DNA of 64,000 bases from contig AAZW01000025.1 in the NCBI GenBank assembly GCA_000169995.1, forward strand, positions 1 through 64,000, read 5' to 3'. The notes under the pieces were generated by a model, which saw nothing but the letters and a program-made list of their open reading frames with translations, did no database searches and was not told the DNA's origin. Below, one piece after another: positions 18,048-27,199 of this stretch. How positions within the stretch are numbered: the stretch's first letter is position 1; each line of letters starts with the position of its first letter. The position numbers and the translations under genes were made by a program. Source of the stretch: Vibrionales bacterium SWAT-3 (GTDB lineage: Bacteria; Pseudomonadota; Gammaproteobacteria; Enterobacterales; Vibrionaceae).

Positions 18048-19481
18048 ATGATGCGCCCACAATCTAATCATCACCCGCTCTGGGTACAGTGGGCGCAGCA
18101 GAACCCACATCAAACAGCATTCGTTACTCCCAACTGCGCTTATACTTGGCTGCAAGTTGTGGCGTTAGTGAGTGATTACCAACAACAGTTATCTGAACAG
18201 GGCCTCTCGGAAGGCGATGTGTTGACCATTGTTGGTAAGAACCAAGCCGAAGTGATTCCCGTTTATCTTGCGGCACTTAATTTAGGCGTGCTTTGCGCGT
18301 TCACCATGCCTCAACCTGCAGCTCGCTTAATGCAAAAGCTTGAATCGCTTTATAAGCCGTCGGCTAGACGTTATTTATGGTTGCTAGAAAGTGGCGGCAT
18401 AGACCTGTCTGATGTTACAGACCTCAATACCCAGTTGCTCACCTTACCTTTTTTGAATGAACTGGATGTCGATGAACAACTAATCGCTCCTTCAGATTCT
18501 TCTAGTTTCAATCCTCAAAACCTCGCAAGCATCGTATTTACCTCGGGCTCTACTGGAAACCCGAAAGCGGTGGCTCACACACTTGAGCAGCACCTGTATT
18601 CAGCTGCCGGGTTACTGGATGCTTTCCAATTTAAAGGCAGTGATACTTGGCTGCTGAGTTTACCAATGTACCATGTATCGGGGCTGGCGATTGTTCATCG
18701 TTGGCTCGTTGCTGGTGGCTGTATAAAAATGGGTATTGGCCCGCTTGAATCCGATATCAAGGGCTGTAGTCATGCTTCGTTGGTCGCTACTCAGCTACAT
18801 AGGTTATTAAAGAGTAAGCAAGCACTTACTTTAACTCATGTGCTGTTAGGTGGCAGCCATATTCCAGAAGCGCCTGGCCTTGAAGCTCAGCAAATGGGTA
18901 TTGAGACTTGGCTTGGCTATGGCATGACAGAAGCAGCCTCAACGGTGACTGCAAAACCCGTTGATGCAAGCAGCACTGCAGGTTTTGTGCTTAATCATCG
19001 CCAATTGAAAATAGAAAACCAACGTATCTATATTAGAGGTAATACCCTCGCTTCTGGTTACTACTATCAAGGTACTTTAACCCCATTAGTAGATGAGAAT
19101 GGCTGGTTTGATAGTAAAGATCTTGGGCAATGGCATGGCGAGCAAGTGTCGATTATTGGCAGAGCCGATAATCAGTTTATTTCTGGCGGTGAGAATATTC
19201 ACTGTGAAGAAATTGAGAGAGCACTTAGTCAGCTGCCTGAGGTTAAGCAAGCTTTTATCATACCCGTTGAAGACAGTGAATTTGGCTTTAGACCCGTTGC
19301 GATTATTGACTGTGATGAAATGCCAACCAAAGTGTGGTTTGCCGAACAGTTACAAGGAAGTTTGGAGCGATTTAAGTTTCCTATTGAGTACTACTCTATG
19401 CCAGAGCAAGAACAGTTAGGTATTAAGGTATCTAGAGCGGGGCTAGCGCAGTGGTTGTTGCAACACCAGCGATCTAACTGA
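18048..19481 (+). CDS. menE: o-Succinylbenzoate-CoA ligase
   Basis: 477-residue ANL-family adenylate-forming enzyme that activates o-succinylbenzoate with CoA before MenB acts. The AMP-binding loop is IVFTSGSTGNPKAVAHT, with GYGMTEAASTVTAKP, DLGQW and GRADNQFISGGENIHCEEIE in the expected order, and the C-terminal K region ends the protein. Last gene of the men operon. It was probably transcribed from menF, though no terminator was found directly after it. Confidence 0.95.
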   Translation: MMRPQSNHHPLWVQWAQQNPHQTAFVTPNCAYTWLQVVALVSDYQQQLSEQGLSEGDVLTIVGKNQAEVIPVYLAALNLGVLCAFTMPQPAARLMQKLESLYKPSARRYLWLLESGGIDLSDVTDLNTQLLTLPFLNELDVDEQLIAPSDSSSFNPQNLASIVFTSGSTGNPKAVAHTLEQHLYSAAGLLDAFQFKGSDTWLLSLPMYHVSGLAIVHRWLVAGGCIKMGIGPLESDIKGCSHASLVATQLHRLLKSKQALTLTHVLLGGSHIPEAPGLEAQQMGIETWLGYGMTEAASTVTAKPVDASSTAGFVLNHRQLKIENQRIYIRGNTLASGYYYQGTLTPLVDENGWFDSKDLGQWHGEQVSIIGRADNQFISGGENIHCEEIERALSQLPEVKQAFIIPVEDSEFGFRPVAIIDCDEMPTKVWFAEQLQGSLERFKFPIEYYSMPEQEQLGIKVSRAGLAQWLLQHQRSN

Positions 19482-19620
19482 TTGAATTGGAGATTTTTGT
19501 TCACTTGAACTGCAGTTAGTTAATTTAGCAATTAGATAGTTCAAAACAGAATTTATTATCTTTATAACCATCCATCATAATAAGCCATATAAATAACGGA
19601 TTATAGAATAAGGTCTTATT

Positions 19621-19785
19621 ATGAAAATTGCCCTCATCATTGCAGTGCTACTGCAGATAGGTCAAGCCATCACATCGTCGGGGCTGACGCGTTCGTTAGC
19701 TGAACTTACTGCATTTGTGTTGGTTGTGGTATTGGTTTTGATGAAAAGAGAGAGCAAGAAGAGTGATAAGCCCCTGTTTGAATAG
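19621..19785 (+). CDS. Small single- or double-span membrane protein
   Basis: 54-residue ORF with AAGG before its ATG. Residues 2-18 are hydrophobic, a second helix spans about 30-41 ([14 protein letters not shown]), and the tail is basic (KRESKKSDK). No family recognised. It sits between menE and a terminator, in the same direction as the men genes. Confidence 0.6.
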   Translation: MKIALIIAVLLQIGQAITSSGLTRSLAELTAFVLVVVLVLMKRESKKSDKPLFE

Positions 19786-19814
19786 CGAATTAGTCGAAAT
19801 GTATCAAAAACGAT

Positions 19815-19846
19815 AAAGGCAAAGCCCATATGAGCTTTGCCTTTTT
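19815..19846. terminator. Bidirectional terminator
   Basis: Stem AAAGGCAAAGC / GCTTTGCCTTT with an 8-nt loop and T/A runs on both sides. It lies between the small membrane protein (+) and the yeiH-like gene (-). Confidence 0.8.
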
Positions 19847-19904
19847 ATTTCCTGTTTCGATCTTCGAGCTTCGTGATTTTGTTAGAGATTTAACTCCGTA
19901 GTGT

Positions 19905-20825
19905 TTATGCGAGGGTCAACCAAGCTAACGAACCTGTAGAGATCATCACCCACATCGTAATACCAAACATCAATGGCTTTGGTCCCGCCGCTTTCAGCTT
20001 CTCTACAGAGATACCGCAGCCAATTAAGAATAGACACACAACTAATGCACGCTTAGACACGTCAAAGATGCCTTGGTATACCACTTCAAACTGTGGCAAT
20101 AAGTCGCTGACTGCGATAGCCGCGCAGTAGCAGAAAATGAAGTAAGGCACGGTAATCTTCTTTTGATCACTCTTGAAGATCATAGCGCTGACCAACGCGA
20201 TTGGGATGATCCACAGTGCACGAGCGAGCTTAAGTGTGGTCGCGGTTGTCAGTGCTTCTTCACCATATGCAGAGGCAGCACCAACAACTGAAGAAGTATC
20301 GTGAATCGCGATGGCTGCCCAGGTACCGAACGTTTGTTGGCTCAATTCAAGCGCATGACCAATCATCGGGAATAAGAACAGTGCTACAGAGTTCAATACA
20401 AAGACGGTAGCCAATGCTAAACCAATCTGTTCATCTTCTGCTTTGATTGCTGGAGCTACCGCAGCAATCGCACTACCACCACAAATGGCGGTACCAGAAG
20501 AAATCAGGTAACCCGTAGTACGGTCCAGTCCCATACGTTTTGCTAAGAACCAGCCAATAACCAATGTGCCGATGATAGTGGTAATGATCAAACCAATACC
20601 GTCACCAGTCACCGCTAGTGCTTTCTCAAACTGAATGCCAAAGCCCAAGCCGACAATTGAGTAGGCCAGTAGCTTTTTAGTAATTTTGCCAACCTCTACG
20701 TTTTCAGGCACTAAGCCTAAGCTTGCAAGCAGAAAACCGACAACCAGCGCGGTAGGTGAGCTTACCCATGGGGTTAAGCAAAATAGAGCAGCGAGATAAA
20801 ATGGAATGGATTTATTCATTTTCAT
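19905..20825 (-). CDS. YeiH/YadS-family putative membrane transporter
   Basis: 306-residue polytopic inner-membrane protein (about 9-10 helices) of the conserved UPF0324/YeiH family, often annotated as a putative sulfate exporter. Family blocks are [73 protein letters not shown] and [15 protein letters not shown]. Substrate is not established from sequence. Stands alone with no obvious regulator adjacent. Confidence 0.85.
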   Translation of the reverse strand: MKMNKSIPFYLAALFCLTPWVSSPTALVVGFLLASLGLVPENVEVGKITKKLLAYSIVGLGFGIQFEKALAVTGDGIGLIITTIIGTLVIGWFLAKRMGLDRTTGYLISSGTAICGGSAIAAVAPAIKAEDEQIGLALATVFVLNSVALFLFPMIGHALELSQQTFGTWAAIAIHDTSSVVGAASAYGEEALTTATTLKLARALWIIPIALVSAMIFKSDQKKITVPYFIFCYCAAIAVSDLLPQFEVVYQGIFDVSKRALVVCLFLIGCGISVEKLKAAGPKPLMFGITMWVMISTGSLAWLTLA

Positions 20826-20972
20826 TATATTGTTTTTATCGTTTCTGGTTATGGCAGCGTAGCGAAGACTATAAGCTTAACTTGATGATAAGTAAGTCTA
20901 AATGAATTGAACAAACGTTAAGAAAAACTAAACGTCTGTTCAGGAGGGGCATTTGGACTTATTTTAAGCTAA

Positions 20973-22847
20973 TTATCTTTGAGAGCCACGCAGATCGGCA
21001 ACGGCCTGACGTAGTGTTTCACAAGATGCATCGGTCGGCGAAATTGGCTCACCCGCTTCGATCTCTATCTTAGTCCAGAAACGAGTCGGTAATCCTTTGC
21101 ATGCTCGGCCTTTATAGCGGCTAAAGTAGCTGCCCCATAATCCTTTGAGAGCCATTGGAATGACTGGTACCGGAGAGCGTCGGATAATCAGCTCCATACC
21201 ACGCATGAATTCTGCAACCTCGCCATCTGAGGTGAGTTTACCTTCCGGGAAGATGCACACGATATGACCTTCATGCAGTGCTTGTTCAACCTCGTTGAAA
21301 GCGTTGCGAATCGAGCGGCGGTTGGTGGATGAGATAGGAATCACTCCAGCTCTTTTCAAGAAGCGTCTTAATGGTGGAAGCTTGGCATAGTCTTCCTCCA
21401 TCACAAAACGAATCAGGCGAGGACATACCGCGCTGAGCAGGAGTGCATCCATATAGCTGACGTGGTTACAAACAATCAACGCTCCACCATTCTCAGGCAG
21501 GTTGTGCAGATTCTTGTGCTTAACGCGGTACATGGTGTGAGTGACGACCCAAGTGAAGAAGCGGAAGGCGTAAATGGGTACCTGATAGAACAGGTAAAGC
21601 ATCACGAAAGTGTTCAATAGCGCCAGCAGTATAAACAGCTGTGGGATGGATAGTTCAAGTACGCTTAAGCATACGATGCCCATCACAGCGCTACCTACCA
21701 TGAACAGCGAGTTGTAGATATTCAGTCCTGCTATAACTTGAGCACGCTCGTCTGGCTTCGCACGTAGCTGCATCAGTGAATAAAGCGGAACAATGAAGAT
21801 ACCACCAGAGATGCCAAGCAGCAGTAGATAAGCAAACAGCGGCCATAGCTCTGAATAAGTCACAAATTGCTGGAAAGAGCCAAACTCGGGCAAAGACTCA
21901 GGGATGGATGTCGCCATCAGCAAGCCAAAAATTGAAATCCCTAAACTGCCCATTGGCACAATGCCGATCTCAATTCGGTGATTTGAAAGCTTGTCACAGG
22001 CTAGAGAGCCAATGGCAATACCAACAGAGAAAAGGGCCAGCAAAAAGGCAACCGAACTCTCTGTGCCATTCAAATGCAGCTTAGTGAAGTTTGGGAATTG
22101 GGTTAAGTAGGTCGCGCCAAGGAACCAAAACCAGCTGATAGACATTAAAGCCTGGAAGGTTGGTCGGTCTTTTTTTGCAATCGCGAGTGTTGCTTTGGTC
22201 AGCTTGATTGGCTGCCATTTCACTTTAAGATCCGGCGCATTGCTTGGTGCTTCAGGAATAAAGCAGCTTGATACGTAGCCAAGCACAGCAAATGACACAA
22301 TACAAATTGCTGCAACCAGCTTAGCGCTCTCTTCCGATGCAATAATACCTGCCCCCAAAGTACCAATCAGAATAGCTAGAAATGTACCTGTCTCAACTAA
22401 TGCGTTACCTGAAACGAGTTCTTTTGTTTCTAGTTGCTGAGGGAGTAGCGCGTATTTTACCGGTCCAAAGAAGGCACTCTGCGTTCCCATTAGAAATAGA
22501 AGTAGAAGTAATATTCCATAGCTTTCGTAGATAAAACCAATCGCACCCAGCGACATGATCACCACTTCAAGCAGCTTAACTTTGCGGATAAACCAAGATT
22601 TTTCGTATTTGTCTGCCAGTACACCAGCCAAAGCAGAGAACAGGAAGAAGGGCAGAATAAATAGGCCAGCCGCCAAATTTATGAATAGGTTGCTGGAGAT
22701 AGGTAGTGTGTCTACGTTTGCGAAAGCAACAAACAGCAACAGGACATTTTTGAAGATGTTGTCGTTAAAGGCTCCCAGAAACTGGGTAATAAAGTAGGGT
22801 AGGAACCTTTTTTGCGTTAACAGCGAAGATTGGCTGCTGTTGTTCAT
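20973..22847 (-). CDS. MFS transporter fused to 1-acylglycerophosphate-type acyltransferase
   Basis: 624 residues. The first ~420 form a 12-helix MFS domain like LplT (lysophospholipid flippase). Residues ~435-620 form a PlsC-type acyltransferase with the HX4D motif (NHVSYMD), FPEGKLTSDG and VPVIPMALKGLWGS. This resembles the LplT plus Aas N-terminal combination that takes up and reacylates lysophospholipids, but the acyl-ACP synthetase domain of Aas is absent. Acts at the inner membrane. A TetR gene lies 17 bp upstream on the same strand and probably regulates it. Confidence 0.88.
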   Translation of the reverse strand: MNNSSQSSLLTQKRFLPYFITQFLGAFNDNIFKNVLLLFVAFANVDTLPISSNLFINLAAGLFILPFFLFSALAGVLADKYEKSWFIRKVKLLEVVIMSLGAIGFIYESYGILLLLLFLMGTQSAFFGPVKYALLPQQLETKELVSGNALVETGTFLAILIGTLGAGIIASEESAKLVAAICIVSFAVLGYVSSCFIPEAPSNAPDLKVKWQPIKLTKATLAIAKKDRPTFQALMSISWFWFLGATYLTQFPNFTKLHLNGTESSVAFLLALFSVGIAIGSLACDKLSNHRIEIGIVPMGSLGISIFGLLMATSIPESLPEFGSFQQFVTYSELWPLFAYLLLLGISGGIFIVPLYSLMQLRAKPDERAQVIAGLNIYNSLFMVGSAVMGIVCLSVLELSIPQLFILLALLNTFVMLYLFYQVPIYAFRFFTWVVTHTMYRVKHKNLHNLPENGGALIVCNHVSYMDALLLSAVCPRLIRFVMEEDYAKLPPLRRFLKRAGVIPISSTNRRSIRNAFNEVEQALHEGHIVCIFPEGKLTSDGEVAEFMRGMELIIRRSPVPVIPMALKGLWGSYFSRYKGRACKGLPTRFWTKIEIEAGEPISPTDASCETLRQAVADLRGSQR

Positions 22848-22864
22848 TGTCTTTCCTTGAATGC

Positions 22865-23455
22865 TTACCAGTTGGTTAAGTAGTTTGAGACTAGGTTATT
22901 AATCAACTCTTTACCATCGATAGGCTCAGATGCGAAAAACTTATCGTCAACACTGAGAAGTGTAATTCCGTGCACGCCAGACCATAATACACGGCTCGCT
23001 TTAACGACTTCGCTTTCCGTATGTTCAGGTGCAATTGCGATTAACAATTGCTCTAGCATGCCAGTCATCTTATCGATACGGTTGGATTGCCATTCAGGTA
23101 GGTTTTCACCGTTCATGTTGTGCTCAAAGATAAGCTGCCAACGGTGAGGGTGCTTTTGCGCAAAGTCGTGGTAGCAGTACGCCAGATTAAATAATGCTTG
23201 TTGCGCATTGCTTGATTGTTCAACGGCAGCTGCAGATTCAGCGGCGAGTTCATCTAGCGTTTTGGCTACGACATGAAGAAGCAAAAGATTGTAGTTACCG
23301 AATACATTTACCAGTGTACTTGGTACATAACCAATCATGTTCGCGATTTTTCGTAGGCTCAACTCGTGATAGGAGTGCTGCTCTAAAAAGTCTGTCACTG
23401 TATTTAAAGTCAGCTGGATCAATTGTTCTCGAGTGTGGTCGTTTCTGCGTGCCAT
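22865..23455 (-). CDS. TetR-family transcriptional regulator
   Basis: 196 residues. N-terminal TetR HTH (about 8-55: TREQLIQLTLNTVTDF...LSLRKIANMIGYVPSTLVNVFGNYNLL) and a C-terminal ligand domain with WSGVHGITLL (WHG-type). Co-oriented with and just upstream of the MFS-acyltransferase gene, so a lipid-related ligand is plausible but not shown. Confidence 0.88.
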   Translation of the reverse strand: MARRNDHTREQLIQLTLNTVTDFLEQHSYHELSLRKIANMIGYVPSTLVNVFGNYNLLLLHVVAKTLDELAAESAAAVEQSSNAQQALFNLAYCYHDFAQKHPHRWQLIFEHNMNGENLPEWQSNRIDKMTGMLEQLLIAIAPEHTESEVVKASRVLWSGVHGITLLSVDDKFFASEPIDGKELINNLVSNYLTNW

Positions 23456-23651
23456 GAGTAGTTTCTAGTAAATGAACATCGTTCAATATTTTAATGCTGC
23501 CCTGAGTGTCGTCAATCCTTTCGCTAGTTTAGTAATCAACTAATCGCCGCAATATTATGAAACATGTGTAAACACAGTGAATATTTCATTGTGCTTTGTT
23601 AACGAGTATGATTAAGGTGTCGAAAGATAAAGAAACCTATAAAGGATAATA

Positions 23652-24566
23652 ATGAAACGATTTTTCTCACTAGTCGCGATTCTGATGGTATCAGTCGCGG
23701 TGACACCAATCGCGGAAGCGAAAAAGTTTGGTGGTGGTAAGTCTTTTGGTAAGAGTTTCAAAACGGCTCCTGCACCCAAACAGCAACAACAGAACACGAA
23801 TTCAATCCGACAAGATCAAGCCGGTAAGAACACAGCGGCTAACTCTAGCAAGAAAGGCCTTATGGGCGGTCTGCTAGGCGGTTTACTTGCAGGTGGTCTA
23901 CTAGCAGCATTCTTCGGTGGCGCATTTGAAGGTATCCAGTTCATGGATATTCTGATTATGGGTCTGATTGCTTTCCTAGCGTTTAAGTTCCTACGTGGCA
24001 TGCTTGGCGCGAAGCAGGGTTCGATGAATCAGCAGAATGCACGAGGCCAACAGCCAGCATTCGGCGGTATGGGACAAAATAAGTTTGAACAACCAACGCA
24101 ACAGCCAAATGTTCATAACTTCGAGCAAGCACAACCTCAATCACAAGGCACTGCTGGTGGCTTTGGTTTTGGTGCGCAAAGCGATGTTCCACATAACTAC
24201 CCACCGGGTTTTGATCAAGCGGCATTCATCAACGGCTCTCGTGAGCACTACCGTACACTGCAAGGTGCATGGAACCACAACGAGCTAAGCACGATTGAAG
24301 AGTACGTGTCTCCAAGCCTTTTCGAAGACCTAAAAGCTGAGCGTAGCAAGCTAGACGGTGACCAGCACACAGACGTAATGTACGTTGATGCTGAAATCGT
24401 TCGTGCAGACCATGACGGCAGCAAAGCACAGCTAAGCCTACAGTTTAGCGGTCGTTACCGTGATTCTGCTGAAGGTATCGAAGAAGACATCACTGATATC
24501 TGGCACTTAGAGCGTGATCTAACAACTGACAACGCACCTTGGTTGATTGTTGGTATTCAAGGTTAA
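23652..24566 (+). CDS. Tim44-like domain protein with signal peptide
   Basis: 304 residues. Signal peptide to about residue 23 (PIAEA|KK), then a low-complexity Gly/Lys/Gln region, a glycine-rich hydrophobic stretch MGGLLGGLLAGGLLAAFFGGAF with a following membrane segment at ~100-115, and a C-terminal Tim44-like domain (about 190-304: YRTLQGAWNHNELSTIEEYVSPSLFEDLKAE...DITDIWHLERD). Such proteins are common in proteobacteria; function is unknown. Confidence 0.85.
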   Translation: MKRFFSLVAILMVSVAVTPIAEAKKFGGGKSFGKSFKTAPAPKQQQQNTNSIRQDQAGKNTAANSSKKGLMGGLLGGLLAGGLLAAFFGGAFEGIQFMDILIMGLIAFLAFKFLRGMLGAKQGSMNQQNARGQQPAFGGMGQNKFEQPTQQPNVHNFEQAQPQSQGTAGGFGFGAQSDVPHNYPPGFDQAAFINGSREHYRTLQGAWNHNELSTIEEYVSPSLFEDLKAERSKLDGDQHTDVMYVDAEIVRADHDGSKAQLSLQFSGRYRDSAEGIEEDITDIWHLERDLTTDNAPWLIVGIQG

Positions 24567-24617
24567 CCTCTGGCATGGCTAACAGAAGACGTTAGCAAAC
24601 CAGTACTTTGATTATTG

Positions 24618-24653
24618 AAAGCCCCTGCAGAGAAATCTGTAGGGGCTTTTTTG
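24618..24653 (+). terminator. Rho-independent terminator after Tim44-like gene
   Basis: Stem AAAGCCCCTGCAGA / TCTGTAGGGGCTTT (one G-T pair) with a 4-nt loop and six T residues. Confidence 0.88.
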
Positions 24654-24760
24654 TGTCTGGTCGTTTGAGTCTGCAAGTGTCTAGAAGAGTTCTAGTTAGG
24701 GAAGGATTGGGAATAAGGTGGGCTAACCTCAATGCAAGTTACTCATTTTAATATTTCTAA

Positions 24761-24776
24761 TTAGTTACGTAACTAA
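24761..24776. promoter_or_regulatory. 16-bp perfect palindrome, possible operator
   Basis: TTAGTTACGTAACTAA lies 23 bp upstream of a small Cys-containing ORF, where a repressor or activator dimer could bind. No factor identified. Confidence 0.4.
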
Positions 24777-24799
24777 ATGAAACCGAGGAGTTAGTTGAT

Positions 24800-24946
24800 A
24801 TGACGAGGTTTTTTGAGCCTATATTAGAGCCTGAACTTTCATCGCAGCAGATACAGAAAATAGGGGATGATTGCGAAGACCCTGTTTCGACAAACTGCTT
24901 AGGTTGCGCAGCTTATTTGGTTTGTAAGCGTCATATGGAAGTTTAG
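24800..24946 (+). CDS. Small cysteine-containing protein
   Basis: 48 residues, ATG 24800 with GAGGAG upstream. It is acidic at the start and has four cysteines (C29, C36, C39, C45 by my count; NCLGCAAYLVC block). No family recognised. The strong ribosome-binding site and upstream palindrome suggest that it is expressed. Confidence 0.5.
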   Translation: MTRFFEPILEPELSSQQIQKIGDDCEDPVSTNCLGCAAYLVCKRHMEV

Positions 24947-25044
24947 AGTGATTGATTCATCGGTGGGTGAAAGGGAACCGGTATTGGAGTGTTCTAATGT
25001 TTAGAAGAGAAGCTTCGCTAAAGGATATGGAACAGCAGAAACGA

Positions 25045-25073
25045 AAAAAGCCAACTCGATGAGTTGGCTTTTC
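25045..25073 (-). terminator. Terminator of the tRNA-Tyr operon
   Basis: On the minus strand AAAAGCCAACTC, a short loop, GAGTTGGCTTTTTT. It lies just downstream of the last tRNA-Tyr. Confidence 0.85.
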
Positions 25074-25095
25074 GATTTTCCAATTAAGGAGAATA

Positions 25096-25180
<85 letters not shown>

Positions 25181-25284
25181 AGGGTGTGTCTTACTTTTCA
25201 CAAAGTAAGCCTAAATTGATGTTTTCCCATAAAGCCCATCAATCAGGTTGTTCTCTTAACTCTTAGGTAGAGGTAAGAAGAATA

Positions 25285-25369
<85 letters not shown>

Positions 25370-25472
25370 AGGGTGTGTCTTACTTTTCACAAAGTAAGCC
25401 TAAATTGATGTTTTCCCATAAGCCCATCAACTAGGTTGTTCTCTTAACTCTTAGTAAGAGGTAAGAAGAATA

Positions 25473-25557
<85 letters not shown>

Positions 25558-25632
25558 AGGGTGTTTTTCCTAACTCATAATGGATAGGCTAAAGAGATGT
25601 TTTTCCCAACGCATCTCTCAAGTGCGGAGCGC

Positions 25633-25660
25633 ATCATAGCAAACACGTTAAACCTGTAAA
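25633..25660 (-). promoter_or_regulatory. Promoter of the tRNA-Tyr operon
   Basis: Minus-strand TTTACA, 16 bp, TATGAT, followed by a GC-rich discriminator GCGCTCCGC. GC-rich discriminators are typical of stable-RNA promoters under stringent control. Confidence 0.75.
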
Positions 25661-26122
25661 GGGTTTTTCTTATGGTTTTGTGTTAAATGCTGCCTTTTTG
25701 GGCAAAGATGGCGAAAAGCACGCATATTGCTCGTGAAGTGAACATCTGTACTAAGGTTTACGTACTGGTGGGTAACGCCTTGAGGTTATTGGCTTTCTGT
25801 CTTGCTGTTGTTTTGGCTAAACCACCACGAAACGTAAACGAAATTTAATCTAGATTTACACTTCTTGACGTTACAGCATTCATCAGTTGATAGAATACGG
25901 TTAATTTCATTTATAGAGAATAATACCAATCGTAGTAAGTAACTTGTCGTTCTAGCTTATTAAAATGTTCGACAGCTGCGTTAGGATTTTTGATTGTAGG
26001 ATAACTACTTTTCAAAGCTACCCTATTGAAAAGAGCAGCCTTGTTTTCAAGCCTTTTTCCTACGCTATTGCTGACCACTTACTCACTGTGATTGCTACAA
26101 AACTTACTTGCAGACCATAATT
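25661..26122. other. Gene-free interval between tRNA-Tyr operon and RND genes
   Basis: About 460 bp without a credible ORF. The left part is ordinary AT-rich sequence. From about 25,921 the sequence begins with AATACCAATCGTAGTA, a kind of start often seen in dispersed intergenic repeats of vibrios, and runs to the RND adaptor gene. No clear terminal inverted repeats or RNA gene could be established. Confidence 0.4.
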
Positions 26123-27199
26123 ATGAAAAATAAATCTGTTTTAACCCTGCTGAGCTTGTCTATTCTTATGGCGTCTCCAGCCGTACTTGCAAAGCGTATG
26201 GGCCCGAGCACTGTCACTGTTGTTACTGAGCAGGTTGATATTCACCAAGTTAGCCAATCCCTTTCTTTAGTTGGAAAGCTAGAAGCTGAGCAATCAGTGA
26301 TGATCACTTCTGAGGTGGCTGGACGCGTTGACTCTATCAACATTAAAGCGAATCAAGATGTGACTAAAGGTCAGATGTTGGTTCAGTTAGATGACGATAA
26401 GGCAAAAGCTGCAGTTGCAGAAGCGCAAGCGTATCTAAAAGACGAGAAACGTAAACTAGCGGAATTTGAACGCTTGGTGAAACGTAACGCGATCACTCAG
26501 ACTGAAATTGACGCACAGAAAACCAATGTAGAGATCGCCAACGCTCGTTTAGCGGCAGCAAATGCCAACCTAAAAGATCTTCACATTAGTGCACCATTCT
26601 CAGGCACTGTCGGGTTTATCGACTTTAGCCGCGGTAAAATGGTGACAGCGGGTACTGAACTGGTAACCCTAGATGACCTTTCAGTCATGCAGTTAGACCT
26701 TCAGATTCCTGAACGTTACCTTTCTAAGCTATCTAAAGGCATGAAAGTGACGGCTCGCACCAGTGCATGGGGAGACACAGAATTTACAGGTTCAGTGGTT
26801 GGCATTGATTCTCGTATCAACGCAGAGACATTAAACCTTCGAGTTCGAATCAATTTCGATAACAACAATGACTACCTAAAGCCGGGCATGTTGGTGTCGG
26901 CAGCGATGGACTTCCCACCAATTGAAGCACCAATCATTCCAGTTCAAGCCCTAGAGTACTCAGGTACTAAACGCTTTGTTTATGTGGTTGGTGAAGATAA
27001 CAAGGCAACGCGAACGGAAGTCTTCCTAGGTGCTCGTATCGACAACGAAGTTGTGATTGAAAAGGGTATCGAAATTGGCCAGAAAATTGTCGTTCAGGGC
27101 ATCGTGAACATGCGTGACGGTGTTCAGGTTCAGGAACTTGCTATAAACCGACCAGCTGACTCAGCAACCGAGAAAACAGCACAAGAAGGCGCTAACTAA
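26123..27199 (+). CDS. RND efflux periplasmic adaptor (membrane fusion protein)
   Basis: 358 residues from ATG 26123, which gives a clean signal peptide (MKNKSVLTLL...PAVLA|K); the frame is open to TTG 26108. Order: beta-barrel/lipoyl halves (VMITSEVAGRVDSI...VTKGQMLVQLDD and DLHISAPFSGTVGFIDFSRGKMV), an alpha-hairpin (about 75-125), and a membrane-proximal domain. It bridges the inner-membrane pump to an outer-membrane channel. The stop codon overlaps the downstream pump gene start (one operon). Confidence 0.94.
   Translation: MKNKSVLTLLSLSILMASPAVLAKRMGPSTVTVVTEQVDIHQVSQSLSLVGKLEAEQSVMITSEVAGRVDSINIKANQDVTKGQMLVQLDDDKAKAAVAEAQAYLKDEKRKLAEFERLVKRNAITQTEIDAQKTNVEIANARLAAANANLKDLHISAPFSGTVGFIDFSRGKMVTAGTELVTLDDLSVMQLDLQIPERYLSKLSKGMKVTARTSAWGDTEFTGSVVGIDSRINAETLNLRVRINFDNNNDYLKPGMLVSAAMDFPPIEAPIIPVQALEYSGTKRFVYVVGEDNKATRTEVFLGARIDNEVVIEKGIEIGQKIVVQGIVNMRDGVQVQELAINRPADSATEKTAQEGAN

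Noticed and set aside
25840..25863. Partial match of CRISPR spacer 1 to the tRNA-RND intergenic region
   Set aside because: About 16 of 24 AT-rich bases agree with no PAM or sixth-base pattern; expected by chance.
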